Shown here: positions 51,876 through 60,474 of the stretch, piece after piece
Layout: the number at the start of each line of letters is the position of its first letter
How positions within the stretch are numbered: position 1 is the first letter of the stretch
NCBI GenBank assembly: GCA_900762325.1
Contig: CAAFGG010000018.1
Coordinates: forward strand, 36,638-100,637
Source: an uncultured Collinsella sp.
GTDB lineage: Bacteria > Actinomycetota > Coriobacteriia > Coriobacteriales > Coriobacteriaceae
Direction of reading: 5' to 3'
Length of the DNA stretch: 64,000 bases
Program-made: the position numbers and the translations under genes
The notes under the pieces: model-generated
Told to the model about the DNA's origin: nothing
Database searches by the model: none
What the model saw: only the letters and a program-made list of their open reading frames with translations

Positions 51876-54302
51876 TTAAGCGTGCCAGATCTCGTCGCGG
51901 TACTCGCGAATGGTGCGGTCGCTCGAGAACCAGCCACTCGAGGCGGTGTTGAGCAGGGCCTTGCGGTTCCAGGTCTCCTGGTCGCCGTAGCTGCCCGTGA
52001 GCTTCTCCCACGCATCCACGTAGCTGCGGAAGTCTGCCATGACCAGGTCGGGGTCGTTGTTGTTCATGAGCTCGTTGTAGATGCTCTCGAAGTTGCCCGA
52101 AAGGCCGGCAAACGTGTTGTCCTTGAGCTCGTCCATCACGCGGCCCAGGCGCTCACGGTCACCGTTGAGGGTATCCCACGCAAAGTAGCTGTTGGATGCC
52201 CAGAGTTGCTCGACCTCGGGAGCGGTCAGGCCAAAGATGGCCTCGTTCTCGCGGCCGGCCAGGTCGGCGATCTCGATGTTGGCGCCGTCGAGGGTGCCCA
52301 GCGTAATGGCGCCGTTCATCATGAGCTTCATGTTGGACGTGCCCGAGGCCTCCTTGCCGGCCGTGGAGATCTGCTCCGAGATCTCGGCGGCAGGGTAGAT
52401 GAGCTGGGCGTTGCTCACGCGGAAGTTGGGGATAAAGCAGACCTTCATGACCTCGTTGACGCGCGGGTCGTTGTTGATGACATCGGCCACCGAGTTGATC
52501 AGGCGGATGGTCTCCTTGGCGAAGGTGTAGCTCGAGGCAGCCTTGCCGCTAAAGATGAAGGTCGTCGGCGTCACGTGGAAGTTGGGATCGGCGATGCGAC
52601 GGTTGTAGATGTCCATCACCTTCATGATGTTCATGAGCTGGCGCTTGTAGGCGTGGAAGCGCTTTACCTGGACGTCGAAGACGGTGTTGGGGTCAATGAC
52701 CAGACCGGTCTCGGCCTTAACGTAGGCGGCCAGGCGCTCCTTGTTGGCGCGCTTGGAGGCACCCACGGCCTTCAGGAACTCGGTGTCGTTCTGGAACTCT
52801 TTGAGCTTCTCCAGCTCAAAGGCGTCCTTCAGCCAGCCATCGCCAATGGCCTCGGTCACGAGCTTGGCGTAGGTAGGGTTGGCTTCGGCAAAGAAGCGAC
52901 GGTGCGAGATGCCGTTGGTCTTGTTGTTGAACTTCTCGGGCGTCAGGGCATAGAAGTCCTTGAGCACGATGTTCTTGATGATGTCGGAGTGGATCTTGGC
53001 CACGCCGTTGACGCTGTGGCTGCAGATCACAGACAGGTTGGCCATGCGAATCTCGCCGTCCCACAGGATGGCGGTCTGGCGCAGACGTTCCTGCCAGCCC
53101 TCCTGCGTGGTGTCGAACGACTCGTGCCAACGACGGCTGATCTCGTCGATGATCTGGTACACGCGGGGGAGGAGCTTGGAGAACGTGCCGATGGGCCACT
53201 TCTCCAGAGCCTCGGGCAGGATGGTGTGGTTGGTGTAGCTCACGACCTGCGTCACGATGTTCCAGGCGTCGTCCCACTCGAGCTTCTTCTCGTCGATGAG
53301 GATGCGCATGAGCTCGGGGCCGCACATGGCGGGGTGCGTGTCGTTGGTGTGGATGGCCACAAACTGCGGCAGCAGCTCCCAGTTCTCACCGTGCTCCTTC
53401 TCAAAGGTGTCGAGCAGGCTGTAGATGCCGGCCGAGACAAACAGGTACTCCTGCTTCAGGCGCAGCAGACGGCCGTGCTCGCCGGCGTCGTTGGGGTAGA
53501 GGATGGCGCTGATGGCCTCGGCCTCGGCGCGCTCGGCGTCGGCCAGGGCGTAGTCGCCGCGGTTGAAGGCCTCCAGATCGAAGTGCTCCTCGACCGGCTC
53601 GGCGGCCCAGACGCGCAGCTTGTTGACGGTCTCGCCGGCATAGCCCACGACGGGGATGTCATAAGGGACAGCCAGGATGTCCTGCGTGTCCACCGTGCGG
53701 TAGAACGTGCGGCCGTTCTCCTCAAAGCCCTCAACATGGCCACCAAACTTGATGGTCACGGCCTTGTCCTGACGACGGACCTCCCAGGGATAGCCGTGGG
53801 TGAGCCACTCGTCGGTGGCCTCGACCTGGCTGCCGTTGACAATCTCCTGCTTAAACAGGCCGTAGCGGTAGCGCATGCCGTTGCCGTAGCCGGCAATGCC
53901 CTCGGCTGCCATGGAATCCAGGAAGCACGCGGCCAGACGACCCAGGCCACCGTTGCCCAGGGCCGGATCGGGCTCCTGGTTCTCGATGACGGACAGGTCA
54001 AAGCCCATGTCGTCGAGCGCCTCGGCGACCATGTCGCGCACGCCAAAGTTGAGCAGGTAGTTGTCGAGCAGGCGGCCGATCAAAAACTCGATCGAGAAGT
54101 AGTACACGCGCTTTTTGCCCTCGGCGGTGACGCGGGCGTCACTCTTGGTGGCAACGGTGCGCGCCTTCTCGGCCACGAGCTTGGCCAGGGCGTTAAAGCG
54201 GTCGAGGTCGCTGGCGGCCTCGACGCTCTTACCGCTGATGCTCATGACGGCATCGCGATAGAGCTCGGTAAACTCCTGCTTGTTGTCGAAGATCTTATTC
54301 AT
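51876..54302 (-). CDS. glgP: Glycogen phosphorylase
   Basis: 808 residues. Releases glucose-1-phosphate from glycogen ends. PLP Lys at about residue 659 in ASGTSNMKLMMNGAITLGTL. Other landmarks: YYFSIEFLIGRLLDNYLLNF, DPALGNGGLGRLAACFLDS, and AIHTNDTHPAMCGPELMRIL. Full length for GT35. AAAGGA precedes the ATG. Lies between glgB and glgC, so synthesis and breakdown are encoded on one transcript or on closely linked ones. Confidence 0.96.
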   Translation of the reverse strand: MNKIFDNKQEFTELYRDAVMSISGKSVEAASDLDRFNALAKLVAEKARTVATKSDARVTAEGKKRVYYFSIEFLIGRLLDNYLLNFGVRDMVAEALDDMGFDLSVIENQEPDPALGNGGLGRLAACFLDSMAAEGIAGYGNGMRYRYGLFKQEIVNGSQVEATDEWLTHGYPWEVRRQDKAVTIKFGGHVEGFEENGRTFYRTVDTQDILAVPYDIPVVGYAGETVNKLRVWAAEPVEEHFDLEAFNRGDYALADAERAEAEAISAILYPNDAGEHGRLLRLKQEYLFVSAGIYSLLDTFEKEHGENWELLPQFVAIHTNDTHPAMCGPELMRILIDEKKLEWDDAWNIVTQVVSYTNHTILPEALEKWPIGTFSKLLPRVYQIIDEISRRWHESFDTTQEGWQERLRQTAILWDGEIRMANLSVICSHSVNGVAKIHSDIIKNIVLKDFYALTPEKFNNKTNGISHRRFFAEANPTYAKLVTEAIGDGWLKDAFELEKLKEFQNDTEFLKAVGASKRANKERLAAYVKAETGLVIDPNTVFDVQVKRFHAYKRQLMNIMKVMDIYNRRIADPNFHVTPTTFIFSGKAASSYTFAKETIRLINSVADVINNDPRVNEVMKVCFIPNFRVSNAQLIYPAAEISEQISTAGKEASGTSNMKLMMNGAITLGTLDGANIEIADLAGRENEAIFGLTAPEVEQLWASNSYFAWDTLNGDRERLGRVMDELKDNTFAGLSGNFESIYNELMNNNDPDLVMADFRSYVDAWEKLTGSYGDQETWNRKALLNTASSGWFSSDRTIREYRDEIWHA

Positions 54303-54396
54303 ACGTTCCTTTCCCCCGGGGATGTTTCTCCCGGAACGGTTATGACTTGTATCCTACGCCCCCGCGGGGCGGGTAATTACAGTGGTAACGCCTTTG

Positions 54397-56643
54397 TTAC
54401 GCTTTCTTAGCAGGAGCCTTAACGGCAGCTGCCTTAGCCTTGGGAGCGGCCTTTTTGGTGGCTGCCTTTTTGGCCGTGGTGGACTTGGCCGAAGCCTTGG
54501 CAGCGGGCTTGGTAGCCTTCGCCTTAGCCGGAGCCTTCTTAGCAGCAGCGGCCTTGGGCTTCACCGTGGACGAGCGCTTGCGCGTCGCCTTCTTGGGCTC
54601 CTTGACCACCGGCGGCTTGTAGCTGCTGGGACCGCGGCGCTTAAGCACCACACCTGCCAGACCGGGTACCTTAATCTCGATGGAGTCCATCTGCCCGTTC
54701 CAGGGATAGGGCTCGCTCGAGCAGGTGTAGGGCTCCTTGCCGGCATAGCCGCTGCCGCCAAACTCAGGACGGTCGGAATCAAAGATGACCTCCCAGTCAC
54801 CCTCGCGCGGCACGCCCACGCGGAAGCTCTCGTAGCTCGCCGGGTCAAAGTTGATTAGAATCACCAGGTCGTCATCGACGTCCTCGCCCTGGCGCACAAA
54901 GCTCACGATGGACTGCTTGGAGTTGTCCGCGTCGATCCAGGTAAAGCCGTCGTCGTTGTAGCCGCGCTCGTACAGGGCGGGCTCGGCGGTGTACAGGTGG
55001 TTGAGCGCCTTGATAAACGCCTGATGATGACGGTGGGTCTCGTACTCCTCGGTTAGGAACCACTGGAGGGATTCGTAGTAGCGCCACTCAATAAACTGGC
55101 CGATCTCGTTGCCCATAAAGTTGAGCTTGGCGCCGGGGTGCGTCATCTGGTAGAAGGCCAGCGTGCGCAGGCCGGCGAACTGGCGCCACCAGTCGCCCGG
55201 CATGCGGCCGATGAGCGAGCACTTGCCGTGCACGACCTCGTCGTGGCTCAGCGGGCAGATAAAGTTCTCGGTAAAGGCATACATAATGGAGAACGTGAGC
55301 AGCCCGTGGTTGCCGGGGCGCCACGGAAAATCGGTCTGCATGTAGTGCAGGGTGTCGTTCATCCAGCCCATGTCCCACTTGTAGTGGAATCCCAGGCCGC
55401 CGTCCTGCGGCGGGTAGGTCACGAGCGGCCACGCGGTGGACTCCTCGGCCATCATCATCACGTCAGGGAAGTGGGCCTCAACAGCGCAGTTGACCTGGCG
55501 GATAAACGCGCTGGCGTCCAGGTCCTCCTCGGTACCGTACTTGTTGAACTTCTTTTGGCCCGGATCGTCGATGCCAAAGTTGAGGTACAGCATGCTGGAC
55601 ACGCCGTCCATGCGAATGCCGTCAACATGGAAGTTCTCGAGCCAATACAGCACGTTGGAGACCAGGAAGGAGCGGACCTCGCCACGGGCGAAGTCGAACT
55701 TGTGCGTGCCCCAGTTAGGGTGAATCTCGTGCTCAAACAGCATGTGGCCGTTAAAGGTGGCAAGGCCGTGGGAGTCTGCGCAAAAACCGCCGGGCACCCA
55801 GTCCATGATCACGCCGATGCCAGCCTCGTGGCACGCATCGATAAAGTGCATGAGCTGCTGTGGGTTGCCGTAGCGCGACGTGGCGGCATAGTAGCCGGTC
55901 GTCTGGTAGCCCCAGGAGCCATCGAAGGGATGCTCCATGAGCGGCATGACCTCGATATGCGTATAGCCCATGTCGCGCACGTAGTCCACGAGCTCCACCG
56001 ACAGTTCGTCGTAGGTGTAAAACTCGCCGCGCTGCGCGGGGAAGGGGTCCATGGGACCTGGGTAGTTGCCGTACTCGTCCGGCTCGCCCTGCGGCGCATC
56101 GCCGTGGCGCTTCCACGAGCCAATATGCACCTCGTAGATGTTAAGGGGCTGTGACATGTGGTTGTGGCCGGCACGGCGCTTGAGCCATGCGGCGTCGTTC
56201 CACTTGTAGCCATCGAGGGCCCACAGCACGCTGGCGGTACCCGGAGGGCACTCGGCCTTAAAGGCATACGGATCGGCCTTATAGAGCTTTTCGCCCTCGT
56301 TGGTCTCGATGAGATACTTATAGAGCTGACCTTGTTCTGCGCCAGGAATAAAGCCTTCCCAAATAGCGCTCGTATGCACGGGCACCAGCGGGTTGGCTTG
56401 CTCATCCCAGTCGTTAAATTCGCCAATGACATGCACGCTCTTTACATCGGGCGCCCAAACGCAAAAGCGCCAGCCGCGCGTACGGTTCTGCGTGTCGGGG
56501 TGCGCGCCCATCTTTTCCCAGCTGCGCTCCCACGTGCCGATGCCAAATAGATAGACATCGTCCTTGGTGAGCTCCGGTGCGTGCGGGGCGGCTTTACGGG
56601 TTGCGGGCTTTTTAGCCGTTGGCTTTAGCTTTGTATCGCTCAC
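54397..56643 (-). CDS. glgB: 1,4-alpha-glucan branching enzyme with Lys/Ala-rich tail
   Basis: About 748 residues. GH13 branching enzyme. CBM48 near the N-terminus (CVWAPDVKSVHVIGEFNDWD). The barrel has DGIRMDGVSSMLYLNF (nucleophile Asp), VMMMAEESTAWPLV (Glu) and CPLSHDEVVHGKCSL. The last 65 or so residues are nearly all Lys, Ala, Thr and Pro, like the glgA tail. A Lys-rich stretch also lies at the extreme N-terminus (KLKPTAKKPATRKAA). The start is uncertain: GTG 56643 has GGGA ahead of it, but ATG 56655 and 56658 are in frame. First gene of the glycogen cluster. Confidence 0.9.
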   Translation of the reverse strand: MSDTKLKPTAKKPATRKAAPHAPELTKDDVYLFGIGTWERSWEKMGAHPDTQNRTRGWRFCVWAPDVKSVHVIGEFNDWDEQANPLVPVHTSAIWEGFIPGAEQGQLYKYLIETNEGEKLYKADPYAFKAECPPGTASVLWALDGYKWNDAAWLKRRAGHNHMSQPLNIYEVHIGSWKRHGDAPQGEPDEYGNYPGPMDPFPAQRGEFYTYDELSVELVDYVRDMGYTHIEVMPLMEHPFDGSWGYQTTGYYAATSRYGNPQQLMHFIDACHEAGIGVIMDWVPGGFCADSHGLATFNGHMLFEHEIHPNWGTHKFDFARGEVRSFLVSNVLYWLENFHVDGIRMDGVSSMLYLNFGIDDPGQKKFNKYGTEEDLDASAFIRQVNCAVEAHFPDVMMMAEESTAWPLVTYPPQDGGLGFHYKWDMGWMNDTLHYMQTDFPWRPGNHGLLTFSIMYAFTENFICPLSHDEVVHGKCSLIGRMPGDWWRQFAGLRTLAFYQMTHPGAKLNFMGNEIGQFIEWRYYESLQWFLTEEYETHRHHQAFIKALNHLYTAEPALYERGYNDDGFTWIDADNSKQSIVSFVRQGEDVDDDLVILINFDPASYESFRVGVPREGDWEVIFDSDRPEFGGSGYAGKEPYTCSSEPYPWNGQMDSIEIKVPGLAGVVLKRRGPSSYKPPVVKEPKKATRKRSSTVKPKAAAAKKAPAKAKATKPAAKASAKSTTAKKAATKKAAPKAKAAAVKAPAKKA

Positions 56644-56880
56644 GTTTGATCCCATCATGACGCGGCAGCGTGTTGCCTTGGTGACTAGATGCGAAAGGTC
56701 CAAGGCTGCACGAATCGAAGGGACGGCGATAGTTCTATGATTCGTTCCACCTCGCGTGCTCGGTGGAACTTTCGGCAGAAACTACGATAACACCTGTACG
56801 TTACTTTTATGAAGGAAAGTGGTTTTTGGGCGGCGTTTAATCGGTAAGCGCCATGTTTAGACCACTGGCAGAATTGCGAT

Positions 56881-56967
56881 GGTAAAACTCTTGACAGTTT
56901 TACCAATAAGGGTTTTTTGATTGTTGGTTTGACGTTTGGTAAAACGTTTTTAGCAGGTTGTTTACCA
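56881..56967. promoter_or_regulatory. Operator-like cluster between glgB and the HAD gene
   Basis: GGTAAAAC (56881-56888) and GTTTTACC (56897-56904) form an 8-bp inverted pair around TTGACA-like DNA. GGTAAAACGTTTTTA (56938-56952) and GTTTACCA (56960-56967) form a second. The 15-mer recurs before the GH13-GH77 gene. The rest of this 346-base divergent spacer (56644-56989) shows no gene. Confidence 0.5.
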
Positions 56968-56989
56968 TTTGACATCGAAAGGTTCGTTT

Positions 56990-57679
56990 ATGTCCCAGAC
57001 CGCCGCTCCCAATGTCGCTTTTATTTTCGATTGCGACGGCACGCTGGTTAATAGCACCCCCGTTTGGGCCTATGCCCAGCCCGAGTTATTGCACCGCCAC
57101 GGAGTTGACGTGACGGTCGACGATTTTGCCCAGTTTGAGCATTTGTCGCTCGAGGATGAGTGCCAGGCCTACCACGACACGTGGGGCATTGGCGAGAATG
57201 GCGAGGAGCTGTATCGCGAGCTGAGCGACATTCTGATTGATGGCTACTCCAAGGTGCCGCCGCGCGAGGGGCTCCTGGCATTTTTGGAGCAGGCGAAGGC
57301 GGCGGGCATTTCCATGTGCGTTGCCACGTCTACGCCGGCCGAGCTGGTGCAGTCCACGCTCGCTGATGCCGGACTCGACGCTTACATGGAGTTTGTTACC
57401 ACGACAGGCGAGGCAGGACGCTCCAAACAGTTCCCCGATGTGTACGAGCTGGCGCTGCGCCGCCTGGAGGAGCATCATGGGCATAAGTTTGAGCGCGCTT
57501 GGGTGTTTGAGGACGCGGTTTTTGGCCTTAAGAGCTCTGGGGCCGCCGGCTTTAAGCGTGTGGGTATTTATGACCCGCACGGCCGCATGAAGCGCGACAA
57601 CGTGCGCGCCAACTGCGATATCTTTATCGACAGCTACGAGGAGCTGGATTTGGCTCGCGTGCTTTCGTTTGAAGGATAG
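56990..57679 (+). CDS. HAD-superfamily phosphatase (beta-phosphoglucomutase-like)
   Basis: 229 residues from ATG 56990, with AAAGG ahead. Motif I in VAFIFDCDGTLVNSTPVW, a helical cap, motif II Thr in MCVATSTPAELVQ, and motif IV in WVFEDAVFGLKSSGAAGF. Subfamily IA, close to beta-phosphoglucomutase and small phosphosugar phosphatases. Being divergent from glgB and next to the shared operator-like sites suggests a phosphosugar role, but this is inference. Confidence 0.85.
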   Translation: MSQTAAPNVAFIFDCDGTLVNSTPVWAYAQPELLHRHGVDVTVDDFAQFEHLSLEDECQAYHDTWGIGENGEELYRELSDILIDGYSKVPPREGLLAFLEQAKAAGISMCVATSTPAELVQSTLADAGLDAYMEFVTTTGEAGRSKQFPDVYELALRRLEEHHGHKFERAWVFEDAVFGLKSSGAAGFKRVGIYDPHGRMKRDNVRANCDIFIDSYEELDLARVLSFEG

Positions 57680-57688
57680 GCGAGGTTT

Positions 57689-58330
57689 GTGGCTTGCAAA
57701 GTACTAGTAGTCTGTGGCTCGCCCGTGTTGGCGAGCGCGGATCTGTTGCGTAGGTTAGCAGGGGAGTGCGATCACGTTGTCGCCGTGGACCGCGGACTCG
57801 ACGCGCTGCTGGGCGCGGGACTGAGCTGCGACGTATATGTGGGGGATGCCGATACGGTGAGCGATGCCGGTCGCGCACTGATCGATGCTGCCACCGACTT
57901 TGAAGTTGAGCGCCACGACCCCTACAAGGACTATACCGATCTGGCGCTGGCGCTCGATTCCGTCCGCCGTCGTTGGCCGCGTGCCGAAGTGGTTGCGACC
58001 TGCGCCACCGGCGGCCGTCCGGATATGGCGCTTTCCGTACTGGGGTTGCTTGCAGGCTACGATGACGCCCCAGTCTGGATTGCCGAGGACGAGTCCACGG
58101 CCCGCATTCTGCACGAAGGCGAATCGTGGACCATCGAGGGCGTCGTGGACAAGACGTTCTCTATCATTGCTATAGCCCCTGGGACGGTGGTAAGCGAATG
58201 CGGCCTAGAGTGGGAGCTAGACCACAGCCCCCTGGGCCTGTTGGCGGACACAGGCATCAGCAACGTCGTCAGGTCAACAGCCACGATCCAAGTCCACCAA
58301 GGCGTCGCAATCGGCTATTTGCTTGCGTGA
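57689..58330 (+). CDS. Thiamine pyrophosphokinase
   Basis: 213 residues from GTG 57689, 9 bases after the HAD stop. Transfers pyrophosphate from ATP to thiamine. DHVVAVDRGLDALLGAGL, then DVYVGDADTVSDAG with the Asp cluster, and ERHDPYKDYTDLALALD, which carries the D-x-x-D/KD-DLA motif, are diagnostic. GGRPDMALSVLGLL follows. The C-terminal beta domain is present (SIIAIAPGTVVSECGLEWEL). Full length for the family. Confidence 0.88.
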   Translation: MACKVLVVCGSPVLASADLLRRLAGECDHVVAVDRGLDALLGAGLSCDVYVGDADTVSDAGRALIDAATDFEVERHDPYKDYTDLALALDSVRRRWPRAEVVATCATGGRPDMALSVLGLLAGYDDAPVWIAEDESTARILHEGESWTIEGVVDKTFSIIAIAPGTVVSECGLEWELDHSPLGLLADTGISNVVRSTATIQVHQGVAIGYLLA

Positions 58331-58339
58331 GGGCTTTAT

Positions 58340-58471
58340 CGGGACGGGGCTGAATTAGCTTATTTTGGCAACGCCAAAAAGGGTAGGTAAAATAAGTATT
58401 TGGATGTTGTTAAACGATTGGCTGGTTTCTGCAAACGGGATTCTGTTTAATCCAACCACTTGCTTAACAAC
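58340..58471. repeat. Left repeat arm of the 58.3-59.6 kb unit
   Basis: Bases 58340-58369 match the reverse complement of 59584-59613 in about 26 of 30 positions, and weaker similarity continues inward to about 58425. An imperfect hairpin (58406-58425 with 58452-58471, TTGTTAA/TTAACAA ends) closes the arm. It also contains the stop codon of the HEPN-like gene. Confidence 0.6.
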
Positions 58472-59162
58472 TTTGCTTTTTGATTAAAGGCCTGAAGTCC
58501 ACCACGCCTTGGCGGTAAAGTCCTTTCCCCGTCGAGTATTCTCGATCGTGCGCGGGGTCTTCCTCGACGAATTTGCACACGCCCTTTGCTATGAGAGAGA
58601 TGAGCCCTTCAAGCTTGACGACGCAATCGAACTCGCAGTCCTGTTGGCTTCCATTGCCGATTCCTTTATGCCCGTAACTCGCGATAATCCCGCGCGCATC
58701 GCCCTGTACGCAAACCCCGATGGCTTTATAGGGGCTATACGCTTCGCCCCTTCCCTCGATGACCGATGACCCCGCATGGATCACCGCGCAGCGAAGCTGG
58801 TAGAGATCCGATGACGTAAAGATGCCTCGCTTCTCTATCGTCTCAAACCCCTCTTTTATCTCATCTGGGCGCTTCTCGCCCTTGCGTGCATTGGTCATTA
58901 TTCTTCCATCGTTTGGGAGCCCCAGGTATTCCTTGCACCATTTCCGGTAATCCATCCCGCCGATGTTCGCGCATACGTCTGGGATGGTCACTACGAGAGT
59001 CAAAGCGGCGAGCAGCAGCCCTGCGTCGAAGGCGTTTTCGCACTCTTCCACAAGTCTGCTGGGCGTACGGCAGACGACGGTGGGGAACCCGTATTCGTTG
59101 TCGCTGCATTTTAAACACGCAGAGGACATGGGCTCCCAATCGGCAATTGCTGTCATGCTCAT
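58464..59162 (-). CDS. Hypothetical protein with HEPN-like RX4H motif
   Basis: 232 residues, function unknown. A helical segment (AFDAGLLLAALTLVVTIPDV) leads to YRKWCKEYLGL. Then comes DLYQLRCAVIHAGSS, where R-x4-H fits the HEPN RX4-6H consensus of RNases and toxins (family knowledge). N-terminal Cys pair C-LKC could bind metal. Coding overlaps the upstream small gene by ATGA, so the two are one unit. The setting between related repeats and near a tRNA suggests an accessory, possibly defence, role; that is inference. Confidence 0.6.
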   Translation of the reverse strand: MSMTAIADWEPMSSACLKCSDNEYGFPTVVCRTPSRLVEECENAFDAGLLLAALTLVVTIPDVCANIGGMDYRKWCKEYLGLPNDGRIMTNARKGEKRPDEIKEGFETIEKRGIFTSSDLYQLRCAVIHAGSSVIEGRGEAYSPYKAIGVCVQGDARGIIASYGHKGIGNGSQQDCEFDCVVKLEGLISLIAKGVCKFVEEDPAHDREYSTGKGLYRQGVVDFRPLIKKQSC

Positions 59163-59431
59163 AACACCTCGCTCGTTTCTGCGTTGATTCTCAGACCTGT
59201 CCTCGGTTCGATGAACTCATCCACCATCTCGTTGTCGCGGTGGGGCTCGGTCACGAAGAGCGGTCCCGGGACGTCGATGCGCGGGCCAATCGTTAGGCTG
59301 CTGCTCGCGATGTTGCGATCGAGATGCGGCTCAGCAGCCCCAGCAGTGTAGGCGGGGCGCAGCACTTCGCGCGCGTAGTTGACGATATCCAAAATCTCGT
59401 TCACGTAGTCGAACGCGAACTTCTCGGCCAT
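59159..59431 (-). CDS. Small hypothetical partner of the HEPN-like gene
   Basis: 90 residues, not recognised. GGGAGG lies ahead of the ATG at 59431. An N-terminal amphipathic helix (FAFDYVNEILDIVNYAREVL) is followed by a Pro-rich polar part without known motifs. Its stop overlaps the start of the HEPN-like gene by 4 bases. Gene order small-then-large with coupled translation is like many toxin-antitoxin pairs, with this one in the antitoxin place, but nothing in the sequence proves that. Confidence 0.55.
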   Translation of the reverse strand: MAEKFAFDYVNEILDIVNYAREVLRPAYTAGAAEPHLDRNIASSSLTIGPRIDVPGPLFVTEPHRDNEMVDEFIEPRTGLRINAETSEVL

Positions 59432-59496
59432 GGTCGGTCCTCCCAGGCAAAGACGATTTCAACCAGAGATTCTACAACTGCAATGAGTTGCTCCGC

Positions 59497-59640
59497 TTTA
59501 AATCCAACCATTGGCTTAACAAAATGGTAGGAGACTTTCTTCAACCAGAAAACTAATAAACCCAACAACTTATTTTCATACCCGCCAAAAATAGCTAATT
59601 CAGTCCCATCCCAGGAAAACCCGTAAGATAAGACTATCAA
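59497..59640 (-). repeat. Right repeat arm, with a possible small reading frame
   Basis: Bases 59584-59613 are the inverted partner of 58340-58369. 59497-59522 repeats 58446-58470 in direct orientation (TTTAATCCAACCA...GCTTAACAA, about 23 of 26). A TTG-started frame runs from 59640 to 59401 on the minus strand (79 residues, GTELAIFGGYENKLLGLL), with AAGGGGGA ahead. The left arm carries a stop-broken counterpart (GAELAYFGNAKKG). Whether this frame is a gene or part of the repeat is open. Confidence 0.5.
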
Positions 59641-59653
59641 TCAAAATTCCCCC

Positions 59654-59682
59654 TTGCATCAAGCAAAACATTCCCCTATAGT
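59654..59682 (+). promoter_or_regulatory. Promoter of tRNA-Ala
   Basis: TTGCAT (59654-59659), a 17-base spacer, TATAGT (59677-59682). The tRNA begins 14 bases after the -10. Confidence 0.75.
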
Positions 59683-59695
59683 ACTACGTCGTCAC

Positions 59696-59771
59696 GGGGG
59701 CGTAGCTCAGCTGGGAGAGCGCTTGACTGGCAGTCAAGAGGTCAGGGGTTCGATCCCCCTCGTCTCCACCA
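59696..59771 (+). tRNA. tRNA-Ala (anticodon GGC)
   Basis: 76-nt cloverleaf with encoded CCA. Anticodon arm TTGAC-TGGCAGT-GTCAA centred on GGC. D arm GCTCAGCTGGGAGAGC. T arm GTTCGATCC. Acceptor halves GGGGGCG/CGTCTCC pair with two G-U. Confidence 0.95.
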
Positions 59772-59781
59772 TCGTGAATGC

Positions 59782-59809
59782 AAGGCCACTCAATTGAGTG
59801 GCCTTTTTT
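59782..59809 (+). terminator. Terminator of tRNA-Ala
   Basis: AAGGCCAC and GTGGCCTT form the stem around TCAATTGA, followed by six T. Confidence 0.88.
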
Positions 59810-59891
59810 AGTTGCATACGATATTAAATGGCCTGAACTGCATTTTTGCAAAATATGCAAATTGCTTTCCTGTTCATATTTGCCGTCTGCA

Positions 59892-59920
59892 GTAGTTGTC
59901 GCAAAATTTGCGACAACTAC
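59892..59920. repeat. 29-base near-perfect palindrome in the AT-rich spacer
   Basis: GTAGTTGTCGCAAA and its exact complement are separated by one A. It is in noncoding DNA 120 bases after tRNA-Ala and has no T-run. A protein-binding site or a cruciform is possible. Confidence 0.6.
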
Positions 59921-60474
59921 ACCCCTAAAGTTGTCCAACAAGCCGCCTCAAAATGCGTTGACTCTGTAACCAGGCGTGCCTAGTGTGTGATGAGCATCTT
60001 CGCAATGTAACGGCCATACCCACACGCCCGCAAAATGTTGTGCAATTAATTTCCCAGTTCTGTACATTATTCGTAAGCACCACGTAATTCCTTTGGCGTA
60101 TTAAAGCCTAGGTATACCAGAATTTACTCTGGCGCCCGTTGCGGCACCCCAATAACCTGCGCCAACGCGAACAACATCCCAAAACAACCCCCTTTAGCAC
60201 GTTAAATGAACGATATGTTGTCCAACGCAGCCCAAATCAGTTTCGCTAACAGCTTGTGCTAGAATACCTAACGTTACATGAGTTCAACTGTGCTCACGGC
60301 TCCAATAGGCCACGTAACGCAGGGTCGATCAGCATCCGGCCGTAACGGCGGTGCCAGAAACACCACGAGCTCCAATAAAGAAGTCATGCGACTTTGTTTT
60401 TTTGCATCGAATTAATTCGTAGGTGTAAATAGCTATTGTTTGCATGCTAATGCGTAGCAGTGCTGCAGCTGTTT
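59921..60474. other. AT-rich noncoding stretch before the exopolysaccharide operon
   Basis: No reading frame with a ribosome site or recognisable product on either strand. GTTGTCCAAC occurs twice (59930 and 60217). An extended -10 (TGCTAGAAT, 60257-60265) on the plus strand could start a leader of about 450 bases for the next operon; no good -35 accompanies it. Composition is clearly poorer in GC than its surroundings. Confidence 0.5.

Noticed and set aside
51867..54410. 847-codon plus-strand frame opposite glgP
   Set aside because: A shadow of glycogen phosphorylase. The product is a run of Val, Leu, Gly and Asp without domain features.
59684..59941. Reading frame antisense to tRNA-Ala (GDRTPDLLTASQAL type)
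   Set aside because: Same artefact. It overlaps the tRNA and its terminator and has no ribosome site.
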